This document shows positions 11,756-20,655 of a DNA stretch of 64,000 nucleotides, piece after piece (positions within the stretch are counted from its first letter, which is position 1; each line of letters begins with the position of its first letter). The notes below the pieces were generated by a model that saw only the letters and a list, made by a program, of their open reading frames with translations, was not told where the DNA came from and did not search any database. Both the position numbers and the translations under genes were made by a program. Source of the DNA: Picochlorum sp. 'celeri' (taxonomy: Eukaryota; Chlorophyta; Trebouxiophyceae); NCBI GenBank assembly GCA_010909725.1, contig JAACMV010000022.1, positions 1-64,000 of the forward strand, given 5' to 3'.

Positions 11756-11797
11756 GCTCGGATAGGCGACCTCCCTCCAGAGTCGAGAGGGGGCAAG

Positions 11798-11812
11798 GGC
11801 GACAATGTCGCC
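11798..11812. promoter_or_regulatory. Palindrome in divergent promoter
   Basis: The perfect inverted repeat ggcgac-aat-gtcgcc sits in the ~350-bp space between the PC-esterase-like gene (minus) and GLE1 (plus). It may be a shared transcription factor site; nothing else in the interval is recognisable. Confidence 0.3.
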
Positions 11813-12103
11813 GACCGTACGGCACGCGTGCTTGACGGGAACCCCACACCGACCTCATCAACTTCACCGGGATGCACGTGTAAACAACATTTCAGATAGC
11901 ATGAAACATTAGACAGCATATGAAATATATGTCTTGTGTGTTGTAGTGCGGATCAGGGGGAGCAGGCCGCCTCTGTCGTTGCAATTCATGTGCTCCCACC
12001 TCGGGAGGTTTCAAATCGGTGTAGAAGGCACGGGGCCGTCGGGCAGATTTAAATTCGCTTGCCGGTACAATACTTTAAATTGAAGGATACATGCGTGCTA
12101 TTT

Positions 12104-13660
12104 ATGGGCGCACCTGACGTAAGGATGCCGAGCGAGAGGGAGCCAACTGGCCACTTCGCCATTCGCTTGCTGGATGAAGCGTCCAGCGATTCCGACTCAG
12201 AGGTGTCCTACGACTACAAACGAGTTCAAATGGCGACCGTATTGCAGCAGTATGCCTGGGACATGAGCGGAGATTCTTCAGACGAGGAGAGTTGCTTCTC
12301 GGACTCGAAGATTCACCAGAGGGTCGCGAGTCTGGAGCAGGACATGGCGAACATCCAGCAAGAGGAAATGGAAGCCCTTCGATCATCGCAGTCGAGGGTG
12401 GACTCTCTGCAAACGTTCTTGACGAAGGATTCCGTGACGAAGAGCCGATCAGAGCAGGTGCTCCAGGCCATCAGGCAACAGCATCAGGCAGCATATTTGA
12501 GGGATCAGGCAGCGGTCCAAGCGGTCGAACAGGAGATGGAAATGAAGATGAAGGCAAAACGAGCAGAGGAGGAGAAGAAGAAACAGAAAGAAGAGGCTGA
12601 GAGGCAGAGGCAGGAGGAGGAGCAGAAGCGACGGCAGGCAGCGGAGGCGGAAAGGCTCCAGGAGTTGAAAAAGCAAGAAGAGCGACGGGTCCAGGAGCAG
12701 AAAGAATTGGAAGAGAAAGAAAAGGAAGCATATCGTCTCGTTCAGATATCTGAGCCAGAAGCTACGGCGTATCGACAGCGCCAGGCCGCTGTGCTCCAGG
12801 AGTACAACACGAGCCTCAAGGCTTTTTGTGAAGATGCCTCCATGAAAGATGCGAGGAGAGGTATTAAAAAATTCATCACATTGTCCGTGCAGCAGATATC
12901 GGCCACTCAGGAGCAAGTGAATAAAAAGTCGAATAGTTTGTTGCACTTCCTGTCCGAGCAGCACGATCTTCAAAGGAAGTTTTCCCTGGTGACATTGGCA
13001 TCCAAGATGCTGAGCCAGTGCGAGGTGCAGATCACGAGGTTGCACTCGTTTGCATTTCCCCTAGGCGAAGTTTCAGTTTCAATCGGTCGCCAATATCCGG
13101 AGTTTCTAAATGTTCTGGTTGGGATGCTGCACAATGAATGCCCGTTGAGTGTTCCCCTTGTCTTCCGTCCAGGTCCCAAAGGCTCAAAGGATGTGAAATA
13201 TTTCAGAGCAATGCGTTTCAAAGTCGAAACAACAGAAGCATCATCCGTTTCAGTAGAGAATGAAGAAGAATATGTGGGTCGGTTGCAAGGGTATATCAGA
13301 TTGTATGCCGCCATCTTGCAGAATGATAGCCCAGCAACAGACTTTGGGATGAGTGAAGCGTGGTCATATGTCGCCTTGCTGTTGAACGGAATTCCCTCGT
13401 CTCGATACAGTGCGAGCGCTCTTGATGCGTTCCTGTCAATCGCAGGTTTCAAAATGTACACAAGGTTTCGGAGGCAGTTTGAAAAGTTGCTAGCATATGT
13501 GACTGCGTATTTCTTGCAGGATCTGAAGGATACAAAGGATCCAGATGCAAACGCGGTTGCGGCGCGCCTCGAGTCATATATCCAGTCAAAGCTATTCCTC
13601 CAGCCTCCTGAAGGTCGCTCCATGCCGGTGCGGGACGAATCTAGCTACAGCAGGGCTTGA
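12104..13660 (+). CDS. GLE1: GLE1-like mRNA export factor
   Basis: This is a single exon of 518 codons counted from the ATG at 12104; the open frame extends upstream without another ATG. GLE1 sits at the cytoplasmic face of the nuclear pore and, with inositol hexakisphosphate, activates the DEAD-box ATPase DBP5 in mRNA export. Residues ~80 to 235 form a highly charged coiled coil (many EEEKKK and RQRQEEEQ runs). The remaining ~280 residues are the helical GLE1 domain, with the telling stretch VGMLHNECPLSVPLVF. The coiled coil makes long open frames on the other strand, which are shadows. Its 3' end overlaps a possible minus-strand ORF. Confidence 0.8.
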   Translation: MGAPDVRMPSEREPTGHFAIRLLDEASSDSDSEVSYDYKRVQMATVLQQYAWDMSGDSSDEESCFSDSKIHQRVASLEQDMANIQQEEMEALRSSQSRVDSLQTFLTKDSVTKSRSEQVLQAIRQQHQAAYLRDQAAVQAVEQEMEMKMKAKRAEEEKKKQKEEAERQRQEEEQKRRQAAEAERLQELKKQEERRVQEQKELEEKEKEAYRLVQISEPEATAYRQRQAAVLQEYNTSLKAFCEDASMKDARRGIKKFITLSVQQISATQEQVNKKSNSLLHFLSEQHDLQRKFSLVTLASKMLSQCEVQITRLHSFAFPLGEVSVSIGRQYPEFLNVLVGMLHNECPLSVPLVFRPGPKGSKDVKYFRAMRFKVETTEASSVSVENEEEYVGRLQGYIRLYAAILQNDSPATDFGMSEAWSYVALLLNGIPSSRYSASALDAFLSIAGFKMYTRFRRQFEKLLAYVTAYFLQDLKDTKDPDANAVAARLESYIQSKLFLQPPEGRSMPVRDESSYSRA

Positions 13661-14053
13661 ACTTGCTTTTGGACGAACATCGGTATCGGTCTCATCTTCG
13701 TCGATTTGAATTCTAAATGCCCCACCGTTCCTCAATAACAATAGATGCATGACATGATGCACATGAATCTGTAGTCTACTCAGATAGAATACACATTCTT
13801 CAATTTCGCGTTGAACCACTTTGAACTTACAAAAAGGCTGCAAAGTGCACTTGACGACTGTCTTATTGAAAAAACGGTCTTTATCCTTCTTTATAGCCAC
13901 ATCCAATCGAGTAAACTTCTTTTTCTTCACCTGTTTCGATGGTGTGGCGGACACCTTTCTCTTTTTTTTCATTTTGAAATGACACGGTTGGCGATGGCGG
14001 CTCGACTTCATACCAATCCAAGGTTCTAGAAGATTCGGATTGACCAGAGTCAA
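13592..14053 (-). CDS. Hypothetical basic protein, possibly frameshifted
   Basis: This open frame gives about 140 residues, basic at the start (MKKKRKVSATPSKQVKKKK) and then helical with CTLQPFCKFKVVQREIEECV. I do not recognise it. The upstream part of a second frame (14045 to 13950) also reads like protein (SRTLDWYEVEPPSPTVSF). The two would fuse if the run of eight T at about 13963 had a different length, so the true gene may start further up. It overlaps the last ~70 bases of GLE1 tail to tail. It could also be non-coding. Confidence 0.35.
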   Translation of the reverse strand: MTLVNPNLLEPWIGMKSSRHRQPCHFKMKKKRKVSATPSKQVKKKKFTRLDVAIKKDKDRFFNKTVVKCTLQPFCKFKVVQREIEECVFYLSRLQIHVHHVMHLLLLRNGGAFRIQIDEDETDTDVRPKASSSPAVARFVPHRHGATFRRLEE

Positions 14054-14118
14054 ATGGACTAGATGTTACATTCCTTAATTAAACGAAATTTAAAATTTTT
14101 ACGGTATTTATTTGTCTA

Positions 14119-14144
14119 TTAGAAGGGCTGATGGGCCCTTCTAA
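14119..14144. terminator. Stem-loop at the 3' end of the lumen protein gene
   Basis: A perfect 10-bp stem (ttagaagggc / gcccttctaa) with a 6-base loop ends one base before the stop codon of the lumen protein gene, so it lies at the very start of its 3' UTR. It could affect 3'-end formation or mRNA stability. The function is inferred from position only. Confidence 0.4.
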
Positions 14145-15002
14145 TTACATTTTTTTTAATGACATCCGATATGTGTAAATCGTCACTGGTTTCCCTAAAG
14201 ACTGCAAAATGGTTGCCTTCTGGTCGTAAGGGCTTAGGAAATCGCTAATCACCTGGGTTGCGACGATGGTGGGCACATTGTCAGCCGGCCCATCAGCCTC
14301 TCTCCACCGCCATTTTGTGTATGCCCGGCTTGCTTTCAGGCGGACATTCTGCATTTGGGCACTGTCCACCAACTGCTGATAGAATTCCGAAGTCTCCAGC
14401 AGGTCATCTGATAGCAGTTCCTGGCTGCGCCTCGTGACATCCGAAGTCACTCGCAGACCTCCTGGCATCGAAATCTCCAAATGGTCCGGACTGCTTGCCT
14501 TCCACTGAATTCGACTCATCACATCCTCCAGGCTCATACCGGTATATATTTCTAGCATAGCCGCAGTGTTGTATTTTCTATCTAAGATAACCGAGCCATT
14601 CGCATTCCTCTGAAAATGTATTGGGTATTTGACAATCTTGTCCAAGTCTTCTGCCTGAGCCCTTTTCACAACGGCAAGGTCTGGCACCGCCTCCTCTCCG
14701 AAAGGCAGCTCTACCTTCGTCAAAACAGACTCAACTTTCCAGTGCCCCTCGAAAACATCGGGGAAGGACAAGTCTCGAGGGGCCATGCCGAGCGCTGCCA
14801 AGGAGTTTGAGCTCTGCTCAAAAGTTGCTGCCGTGGCTGGGGGGGGGGCAAGCAGGGACAGCCCGCCGATGCTCACCAGCGCCAACATATCCCTTCGTCC
14901 GTTCAATCTAGCGTCATTATTGCACCCCTGGTAGAATCGCCGGCCCGGTGGGCTCTGAACTGTATTACAAACGTTCAGCCACTCACGAACCAAACCAGCC
15001 AT
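14145..15002 (-). CDS. Thylakoid lumen protein, twin-arginine signal (DUF6816-like)
   Basis: A single exon of 285 codons. Residues 1 to ~35 look like a plastid transit peptide, followed by NGRRDMLALVSIGG and a hydrophobic stretch ending PPATAA. This is a bipartite signal for the Tat pathway into the thylakoid lumen with a cleavable AxA site. The mature part starts with FEGHWKVESVLTKVELP and continues with YPIHFQRNANGSVILDRKYN, matching my memory of a conserved lumen family of unknown function in algae and plants (DUF6816). It ends in YTYRMSLKKM. It shares a 244-bp divergent promoter with a fibrillin gene, which fits a common plastid role. Confidence 0.6.
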   Translation of the reverse strand: MAGLVREWLNVCNTVQSPPGRRFYQGCNNDARLNGRRDMLALVSIGGLSLLAPPPATAATFEQSSNSLAALGMAPRDLSFPDVFEGHWKVESVLTKVELPFGEEAVPDLAVVKRAQAEDLDKIVKYPIHFQRNANGSVILDRKYNTAAMLEIYTGMSLEDVMSRIQWKASSPDHLEISMPGGLRVTSDVTRRSQELLSDDLLETSEFYQQLVDSAQMQNVRLKASRAYTKWRWREADGPADNVPTIVATQVISDFLSPYDQKATILQSLGKPVTIYTYRMSLKKM

Positions 15003-15246
15003 ACCTACGACGTCTGCCGGCTTTTATGTGCGACCCATGGACTAAAATGCTGTTTCTTGGATTTGCGAATCCCGAATGCCATCCGACTCCGCGCAGAGTG
15101 TAGAAAATGCAATTGTCGGACCGTTCATCAAACGGCCCTTTTTCGAATGCCAGCCACAAAATGATGGGAATCAGAGTTCCAGGGTGACTCGGTAAACTCT
15201 CAGAATAGCAATATCTGCCTTGCATCATGGCATTCGGCCATTCCGA
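15003..15246. promoter_or_regulatory. Bidirectional promoter with CGAATGCCA motifs
   Basis: This interval separates the start codons of a lumen protein (minus) and a fibrillin (plus). The motif cgaatgcca occurs at 15073 and 15144 and, inverted, at 15228 to 15236. The inverted copy combines with ttccgaatgc into the palindrome gcattcgg-ccatt-ccgaatgc at 15230 to 15250. Four related sites in 180 bp suggest a shared regulator of two plastid genes. Confidence 0.45.
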
Positions 15247-16005
15247 ATGCAAACAATGAGTTTCCTGTACCCTGTTTGTGCGGTTCGGCCTGCTGGTCGT
15301 CCAGCCGTGCGGGCCTCCGCAGCGGCACCCTTCTCGAACGACACTGAAATTGCAAAGAAAAGGTTCTTGGGCGCCGTGCGAGGCACGCAGCGCGGCAATC
15401 AGACGGACAGTATCGAACGAGGGGAGATTGAAGAGGCTCAAGTGTCACTGGAAGCTACAGTGGCGGGGGAGCGCATCGACTGGAGTCTCTTGGCAGGGAC
15501 ATGGGATGTGGTATATACAACCGCCAGGGATGTCAGGGGCATCGTTGGGGAGGAGCCATTCTTCTCGTGCAGGTCACGAGTGGTCGGACAGAGGTATGGA
15601 GCTCCTGTCAACGGTCTGGGACGGGTGACTAATATCATTGAGCTCGAATTTGATGTTCCATTTCTGCGGGGAACGACAGTATCGATCAATGTAGAGGCAG
15701 ACTATAAAATAGATAACATCCGTAGCATAGGGCTGCTGTTCAAATCGGCAAGCGTTGGGCAAATACAGCCAGGGACAGCCTTCCAGGATGCCTTGACTCC
15801 TGCGGTTCTACCGAGAGGCTGGTGGAATCTCGCTGTACTGAACTATCTGCGGGATTTCAAGATAGGATTCGAATTCCCCGGGGCCTCGAGGGCGACAGAG
15901 ACTGTGATTCCTCCCAGCCTGTTTGTCACCTACTTGGATGAAGATATGTTCATCGGCAGGGCTCAACAAGGCGGGGGCGTATATGTGTATCGACGAATTG
16001 AATGA
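15247..16005 (+). CDS. Plastid fibrillin (PAP family)
   Basis: A single exon of 252 codons from the ATG at 15247 (a second ATG lies at 15256). The N-terminus (MSFLYPVCAVRPAGRPAVRA) is a typical chloroplast transit peptide. The PAP/fibrillin domain fills most of the rest: LLAGTWDVVYTTARD matches the family's opening strand and VTYLDEDMFIGRAQ...VYVYRR its closing motif. Fibrillins of this size act in plastoglobules or thylakoid membranes. It has no coiled-coil tail, unlike the fibrillin at 9359. POLD3 follows 42 bases downstream on the same strand. Confidence 0.75.
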   Translation: MQTMSFLYPVCAVRPAGRPAVRASAAAPFSNDTEIAKKRFLGAVRGTQRGNQTDSIERGEIEEAQVSLEATVAGERIDWSLLAGTWDVVYTTARDVRGIVGEEPFFSCRSRVVGQRYGAPVNGLGRVTNIIELEFDVPFLRGTTVSINVEADYKIDNIRSIGLLFKSASVGQIQPGTAFQDALTPAVLPRGWWNLAVLNYLRDFKIGFEFPGASRATETVIPPSLFVTYLDEDMFIGRAQQGGGVYVYRRIE

Positions 16006-16047
16006 ATTGAATTTTGTCTTGTAAGCGAGTCATTGGAATCATCAAAG

Positions 16048-16923
16048 ATGGTGAATTGTCGCAGCGGTGAGGACATCCTCAACGAACTGGCCGCGCTCGT
16101 GCAGGACGACATGCAGATAGCAACGTACAAGTATATTTCGAAGCGATTTAATATCCCATTCGACGCCTCAAAGTCTTTGTTGCACGCCTTTCTGAAGGCA
16201 CACGAGGATGTAGGTCTACGCTGTCTGTTCGCGTTTTGAGTTTGAATTTTGAGCGCGTCTACTCTTCTTCTTTGCACGACACGACTGCTAATTTCGTTGA
16301 CATACGTACAGGATGTAGAGGCAACGTATTTATTGAGTGGTTGGACCAAAGGGGAGAAGGGAAAGCACGTGGTCAAAGTGGTCCGAGGGGCTTGCTTGGA
16401 AAACGAGAAGGAGAGCCTCAGTCGTATCGACGCGCTACACGTGTACAGTGTCCAGCCAAAGGCGTATAGGGGTGGGCACTCTTTATATGAGGTAGACATG
16501 GGCCCGGTGGAAGCGGAGGCTGGACGTCCATTGGGCAGGGTGGTCATGGTGGTTGCCCCGGTGAGAACAAAGTCTGGAGCAGACAGTGCTCTACCGGTGC
16601 CGGCGAAGAGGGCACCGTCGGAGACAAAGCGGGAACCCGTGTCCACCACCGGCAAGGCACAGCAAGGTAAAAGGAAGATGCAGACTATCGAATCGGATGA
16701 TGAAGATGGCACTGGTGCTCCAGAGGCCACAGCAAAAAAATACAAAACATACATCAACGACAAAGGCGAAGAAGTAACTGAAGTAGAAAATGTGAAAGAG
16801 ACATCCAAAGCAGCCGAGAAGAAACCTACGGTTAGGTCAGCAGAAAACAAAGGTAGCAAGTCTTCTGGAAAGGCCACCAAGCAGAAAGGGATTGCATCCT
16901 TCTTCTCTAAGAAAAAGTCATAG
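16048..16923 (+). CDS. POLD3: DNA polymerase delta subunit 3 (Cdc27 / p66)
   Basis: Two exons (16048-16209, 16312-16923; intron 102 bp, donor GTAGGT) give 257 residues. POLD3 is the accessory subunit that links the polymerase delta complex to PCNA. The N-terminal winged-helix-like part has the family's VEATYLLSGW followed by HVVKVVRG. The middle is acidic and basic low complexity. The last residues, QKGIASFFSKKKS, form a PCNA-interacting PIP box (Q-x-x-I-x-x-F-F). It is shorter than animal POLD3, as expected in a compact genome. Confidence 0.75.
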
Positions 16924-16955
16924 CGCGACTCTTGCAGTTCTTCTCCAAGGAGCTG

Positions 16956-18316
16956 TTATAGATAGTTATTTTTAATCTCATCTGTAAATGCTTCGATGTG
17001 GCTGTTCACAGTCTGAGGGCAGTCTTGCTGTGCCCAGTGAGAGCAGTTGGCAAGTCTGACCAAAGCCACGTGCTTTTTCGAGAAGGAGCACGTCTCGAAC
17101 ATGGACGGAAGGAATGCTCCGTCCCGATCGGCATATAATTGCAAAATAGGGATGCCTGGAGGGGAATTCGCCTGTAGGGTCCTGCATGTGATACACAGAA
17201 CTCAGCTTGCCGCTCACATGTCAGCAGATGATCAATTATTATTGCATTTGCGTTCATCACCTGGAACACGTGGATGCATCATACCTATCCAGAAATCTCT
17301 TTGAGCGCTTCGAAGACGCCATCATGGCAGCTCGATAATAGTTCAATCCAGCAGTAAGCCTTCCTGGTCTGGATAGGGCAGACACATAGTATTCAATGTC
17401 TTCCTCTGTTAATGCCCCAACTGACACAATGCCCATTGGGCCTGTCACGAGCAATTCTCGCACTCTCGCTCCATTTCCCGATTTTAAATATAGTTCTGGA
17501 AGGGATGGTGTAGTAAAAAAGAGGAAATAGCTGGACAGGTACGCTTGCCTCAAGGTGAAACAGGCGCTTTCCTGGTATGCTAGAGGGTGTGGGGAGCACA
17601 ACGTCACCAGGCCCAAGATGATATCCGGAAAATTTGCCGCCACATTCCATGCAACCATACCTCCCCAGTCATGTCCTACAAGAATACACTCTTCATATCC
17701 GCATGCTTTGACAACAGCGCAAACGTCAAGACACAACTCATCGATCAGGTAATTTTCAAGGCCTGTTGGGGCATCCGAGTCTCCAAACCCCCTCATGTCA
17801 AGAGCGACAACTGTGTAAGAATGCCTAAAGTGATTCATCTGATTCCTCCATGAGTAGGAATTCTCAGGGAACCCATGGAGGAAGAGCATGAGTGGCTTGG
17901 ATGGAGCATGGTTGTCATTCCTCAGTGCATGCAGCCTGCAGGCAAGAATACCGAATATTCATCACTGCAGAGTTTGTACAACTCGCCACGACAAAACTCA
18001 CCGTATTTTTGATGTTTTAATGAAAAAGCTTTCGGTGCCTGGGATGTCTGGCCTCCGTTTACGCCCGTCGCTGACTGCCATAGTATGTCTGGGACTGCAG
18101 TGATGCATGGCACCATCAGTATCAGAAGCATGCATGGATGCCAAGGTGGTGGTACAAGCATGGTAGGTATATGTCGAAGGCTTGGGAATAGTTCTCGTAC
18201 CTGAGTATAAAGTCTTTCAGGAGGGAGAAGGATACACAGACACAATAGACAAGTGTGAGTGCCCCAAACACCAAAGACAAACATGCGTTGAGAAAACCAA
18301 ATACCAGACCCATCAT
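16956..18316 (-). CDS. Membrane-anchored epoxide hydrolase-like alpha/beta hydrolase
   Basis: Four exons (18316-18201, 18094-18002, 17935-17285, 17181-16956) join in frame to 361 residues. An N-terminal hydrophobic segment (residues ~5 to 35) is a signal anchor, as in animal EPHX4/ABHD7-type proteins. The hydrolase core shows the oxyanion motif HGFPENSYSWR, the nucleophile D in GHDWGGMVAWN, the acid D in LQLYADRDGAF and the catalytic H in NCSHWAQQD. The family opens epoxide rings of lipids; the substrate is unknown. Its start region lies head to head with an unknown gene, and its 3' end faces POLD3 with 32 bases between. Confidence 0.75.
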
Positions 18317-18443
18317 CTTTGTGTGTTCGCCAAAAACGGACGAACTACCTTGCTTCTCAAAGTGTGTTCACTCGCGGCGAAACACACCGTGTCACTCGCT
18401 GACCATCCTCGATGCTTCCATCGAGGCTGCATGCACAGAGCTC

Positions 18444-19214
18444 ATGATCCTCTTGGTCTCACAAGCATTAAGAATCGAGAAAACGCGAGATCTCCGAGAG
18501 GCAGAGCTTTCGATGCGGCAAGAAAAAAAAATGATTGAAAAATTGGATGTAGAAATTGACCCTTTGGAGGAGGGTTTAGAGATTGGTGGCGTCGTGGTTG
18601 GGAAACCGGTAGCACTCGCCCAGCATGCCGACCAAAACCTCGTCGCTGTGAGCTCGACAGATGGTGTTCCCATTGGCACATTCACGTTGAGCACTTTGAA
18701 TGCAGATATGAATGAAATTATGGACCAATACGAGGCTGAGATTCGTAGCGTCAGGCGAAATACTGCTGGTCAACCCAGTCAAGTAGTCATTCGAGTGCGA
18801 CGAAAACCCGAGGAAGCAGGTTCGTTCCACTGTATCCGTTATCCATATTCGCATAGATCATTGACCAACGGTTGCTCTGGTTTCCGTCGCAGGACCGGCC
18901 CCTGACCTGCATCAGCAGGAGGAAGAAGAAGAGGTGGAGCTGCTATCAAGGCGTCAGCTTTCCGTCATCGGTGCGTATGGCCCTGCATATCTGCCGGTAA
19001 CACAAAGATTTCATGCATGTAATTGTTGGATGCAGGCTCCAACCCGTCCTTTCGGAATGCCTTCAGAGACACAGGTCTGAGGGAGTGGGCAGAGAGAGTG
19101 GTCAAGGCTCCTGAGAAGGACCGGGAGTCCATCATGTCCCAGGCGCTCAGCGACCCGCAGTGTGGTCCAATGATCGAGTCTCTTATGGATGAGTTTGTCG
19201 AGACGTGTCGATGA
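18444..19214 (+). CDS. Unknown protein, three exons
   Basis: Exons 18444-18819, 18893-18970 and 19036-19214 join in frame to 210 residues (donors GTTCGT and GTGCGT). I do not recognise it. The first part is helical and charged (EKTRDLREAELSMRQEKKM), the middle may form a beta-rich domain, then comes an acidic run (QQEEEEEVELL) and a helical tail (SNPSFRNAFRDTGLREWAER). The helical tail loosely recalls the C-terminal helices of HIT-type zinc-finger snoRNP factors, but no zinc finger is present, so I do not call it that. The ATG at 18444 is the first in frame; protein-like sequence extends ~40 bases above it, so an upstream exon is possible. Confidence 0.5.
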
Positions 19215-19481
19215 TCATACCCATATACCCTGAAAAAAACATTTTGCCTTGTTGCGTTAACTCTGTGTGAATATGCTCGCATGCTCGGCAGAGTTTGCCC
19301 CTGAATTCTGGGAATCCATTCGGGCGATTTCTATTTATTCAAAACTTTAGTAATATAGCTTCATGATAGGCCTGGCTAGCCCTTTATAGAGGGCATACGT
19401 CTGAGAAGAGCGTTCGCCTGTTGCACCTGTTGTTTTCTTACTGGGTGAGGCGAGGGAACCAACCGTGGCATTCTCCTGATC

Positions 19482-20645
19482 ATGGGTTCGGAGAATGCGA
19501 AACAGCCGCTGTGGCACGGATTGGTCGCGGGAGGATGCGCGGCGATGGTATCGAGAGTGTTTACTTGTGCGTGCATGTGACTTGACTCCTCGGGGACTGT
19601 GATGATGATTCCCTGGCCACAATGCATGGATTTCAACCTTGATCGATGGCATTGCAGATCCGCCTGATACCGTAAAAGCGAGGCTTCAGGTGCAGGAGTC
19701 CAGCGGACGTCTGAAAAGTTTGAGTTACAACGGCACTGTCGATGCCTTCTTCAAGGTGCGTGTAGCCAGTGCTCTACTCGATCAAAGTCACAGTGACACA
19801 TGTATAACAATATACGTATGCAGATTGCTGAGAGGGAGGGCATTCGAGGCTTTTACCGTGGATTTGGGGCTTTGTTAGTCACTGTGGTGCCTGCAAATAT
19901 GTGCTACTTTTCGTACGTTTTTCTCACGTGGGTCTTGTGTATGATCCCAAATGAATGAAAAGCTTAACTGTGGGTTGTGACGTGGATGTGCAGTGGATAT
20001 GAAATAGGCAAGCGAATATCACCCAAGAGCTGGAAGGTAGGCAGCGACGTTGTAACTGCTGTCTTTGCCCAAGCCCTGGCAGGAATCGTCTACTGCCCGA
20101 TCGACATTGTGAAGCAAGCGGTGCAAACATCTAGTATCATGCATGGAGACCAGGTTCTCAGTCCGACGCAAGCAGCGCAGAGTATATGGCGCTCACAGGG
20201 AATACGAGGGTTTTATCGAGGATTCCTTGCCATGAATACCCTGTGGATGCCATGGAACTTGATCTACTTGACCATGTATGAAGCATCGAAACGCAGAGCG
20301 TACGAATGGAAATTAGGGAACTCCAACTATCCAGGGACGTCGAAGAGAGGCGAGCCTGATGGATTGCCTCCATGGGTCTACCCTGTCTGCTCCTCATCGT
20401 GTGCTGCTGTTGCTGCCATAGTGACCCACCCAATAGACGTTGTGAAAACGAGACTGCAAGTGATTAGTGCACGATCGGGGAAGGCTCCGTCGTCGATGGA
20501 GGTTGCACGCGAACTTTGGGGGAGCCAGGGGCTGGCTGGATTTCGGAGAGGCATGAGTGCACGAGTCATGACCATGTGTGTGGGCACCTCATTCAGCTGG
20601 TTTGTGTATGAAACGGTGAAGAAAAAATTGAATTCGACAATGTAG
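19482..20645 (+). CDS. Mitochondrial carrier family protein (SLC25-like)
   Basis: Four exons (19482-19566, 19658-19755, 19824-19912, 19994-20645) join in frame to 307 residues, the usual carrier length. Three ~100-residue repeats are visible, each with a P-x-[DE]-x-x-[KR] signature: YPPDTVKARLQ in repeat 1 (split over the first intron), CPIDIVKQAVQ in repeat 2 and HPIDVVKTRLQ in repeat 3. Each repeat also has the downstream aromatic-G turn, for example GFYRGF. Carriers exchange metabolites over the inner mitochondrial membrane. It resembles the SLC25A44/MTM1-like branch, but the substrate cannot be assigned. Its 3' end is 10 bases from NOG1. Confidence 0.8.
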
Positions 20646-20655
20646 TGTAGTCAAT

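Noticed and set aside
12449..13045. Minus-strand ORF rich in L, S and F
   Set aside because: It is the antisense shadow of the charged coiled coil of GLE1.
18893..19214. HIT-type zinc finger protein
   Set aside because: Only a weak resemblance in the helical tail; the Cys/His zinc pattern is absent.
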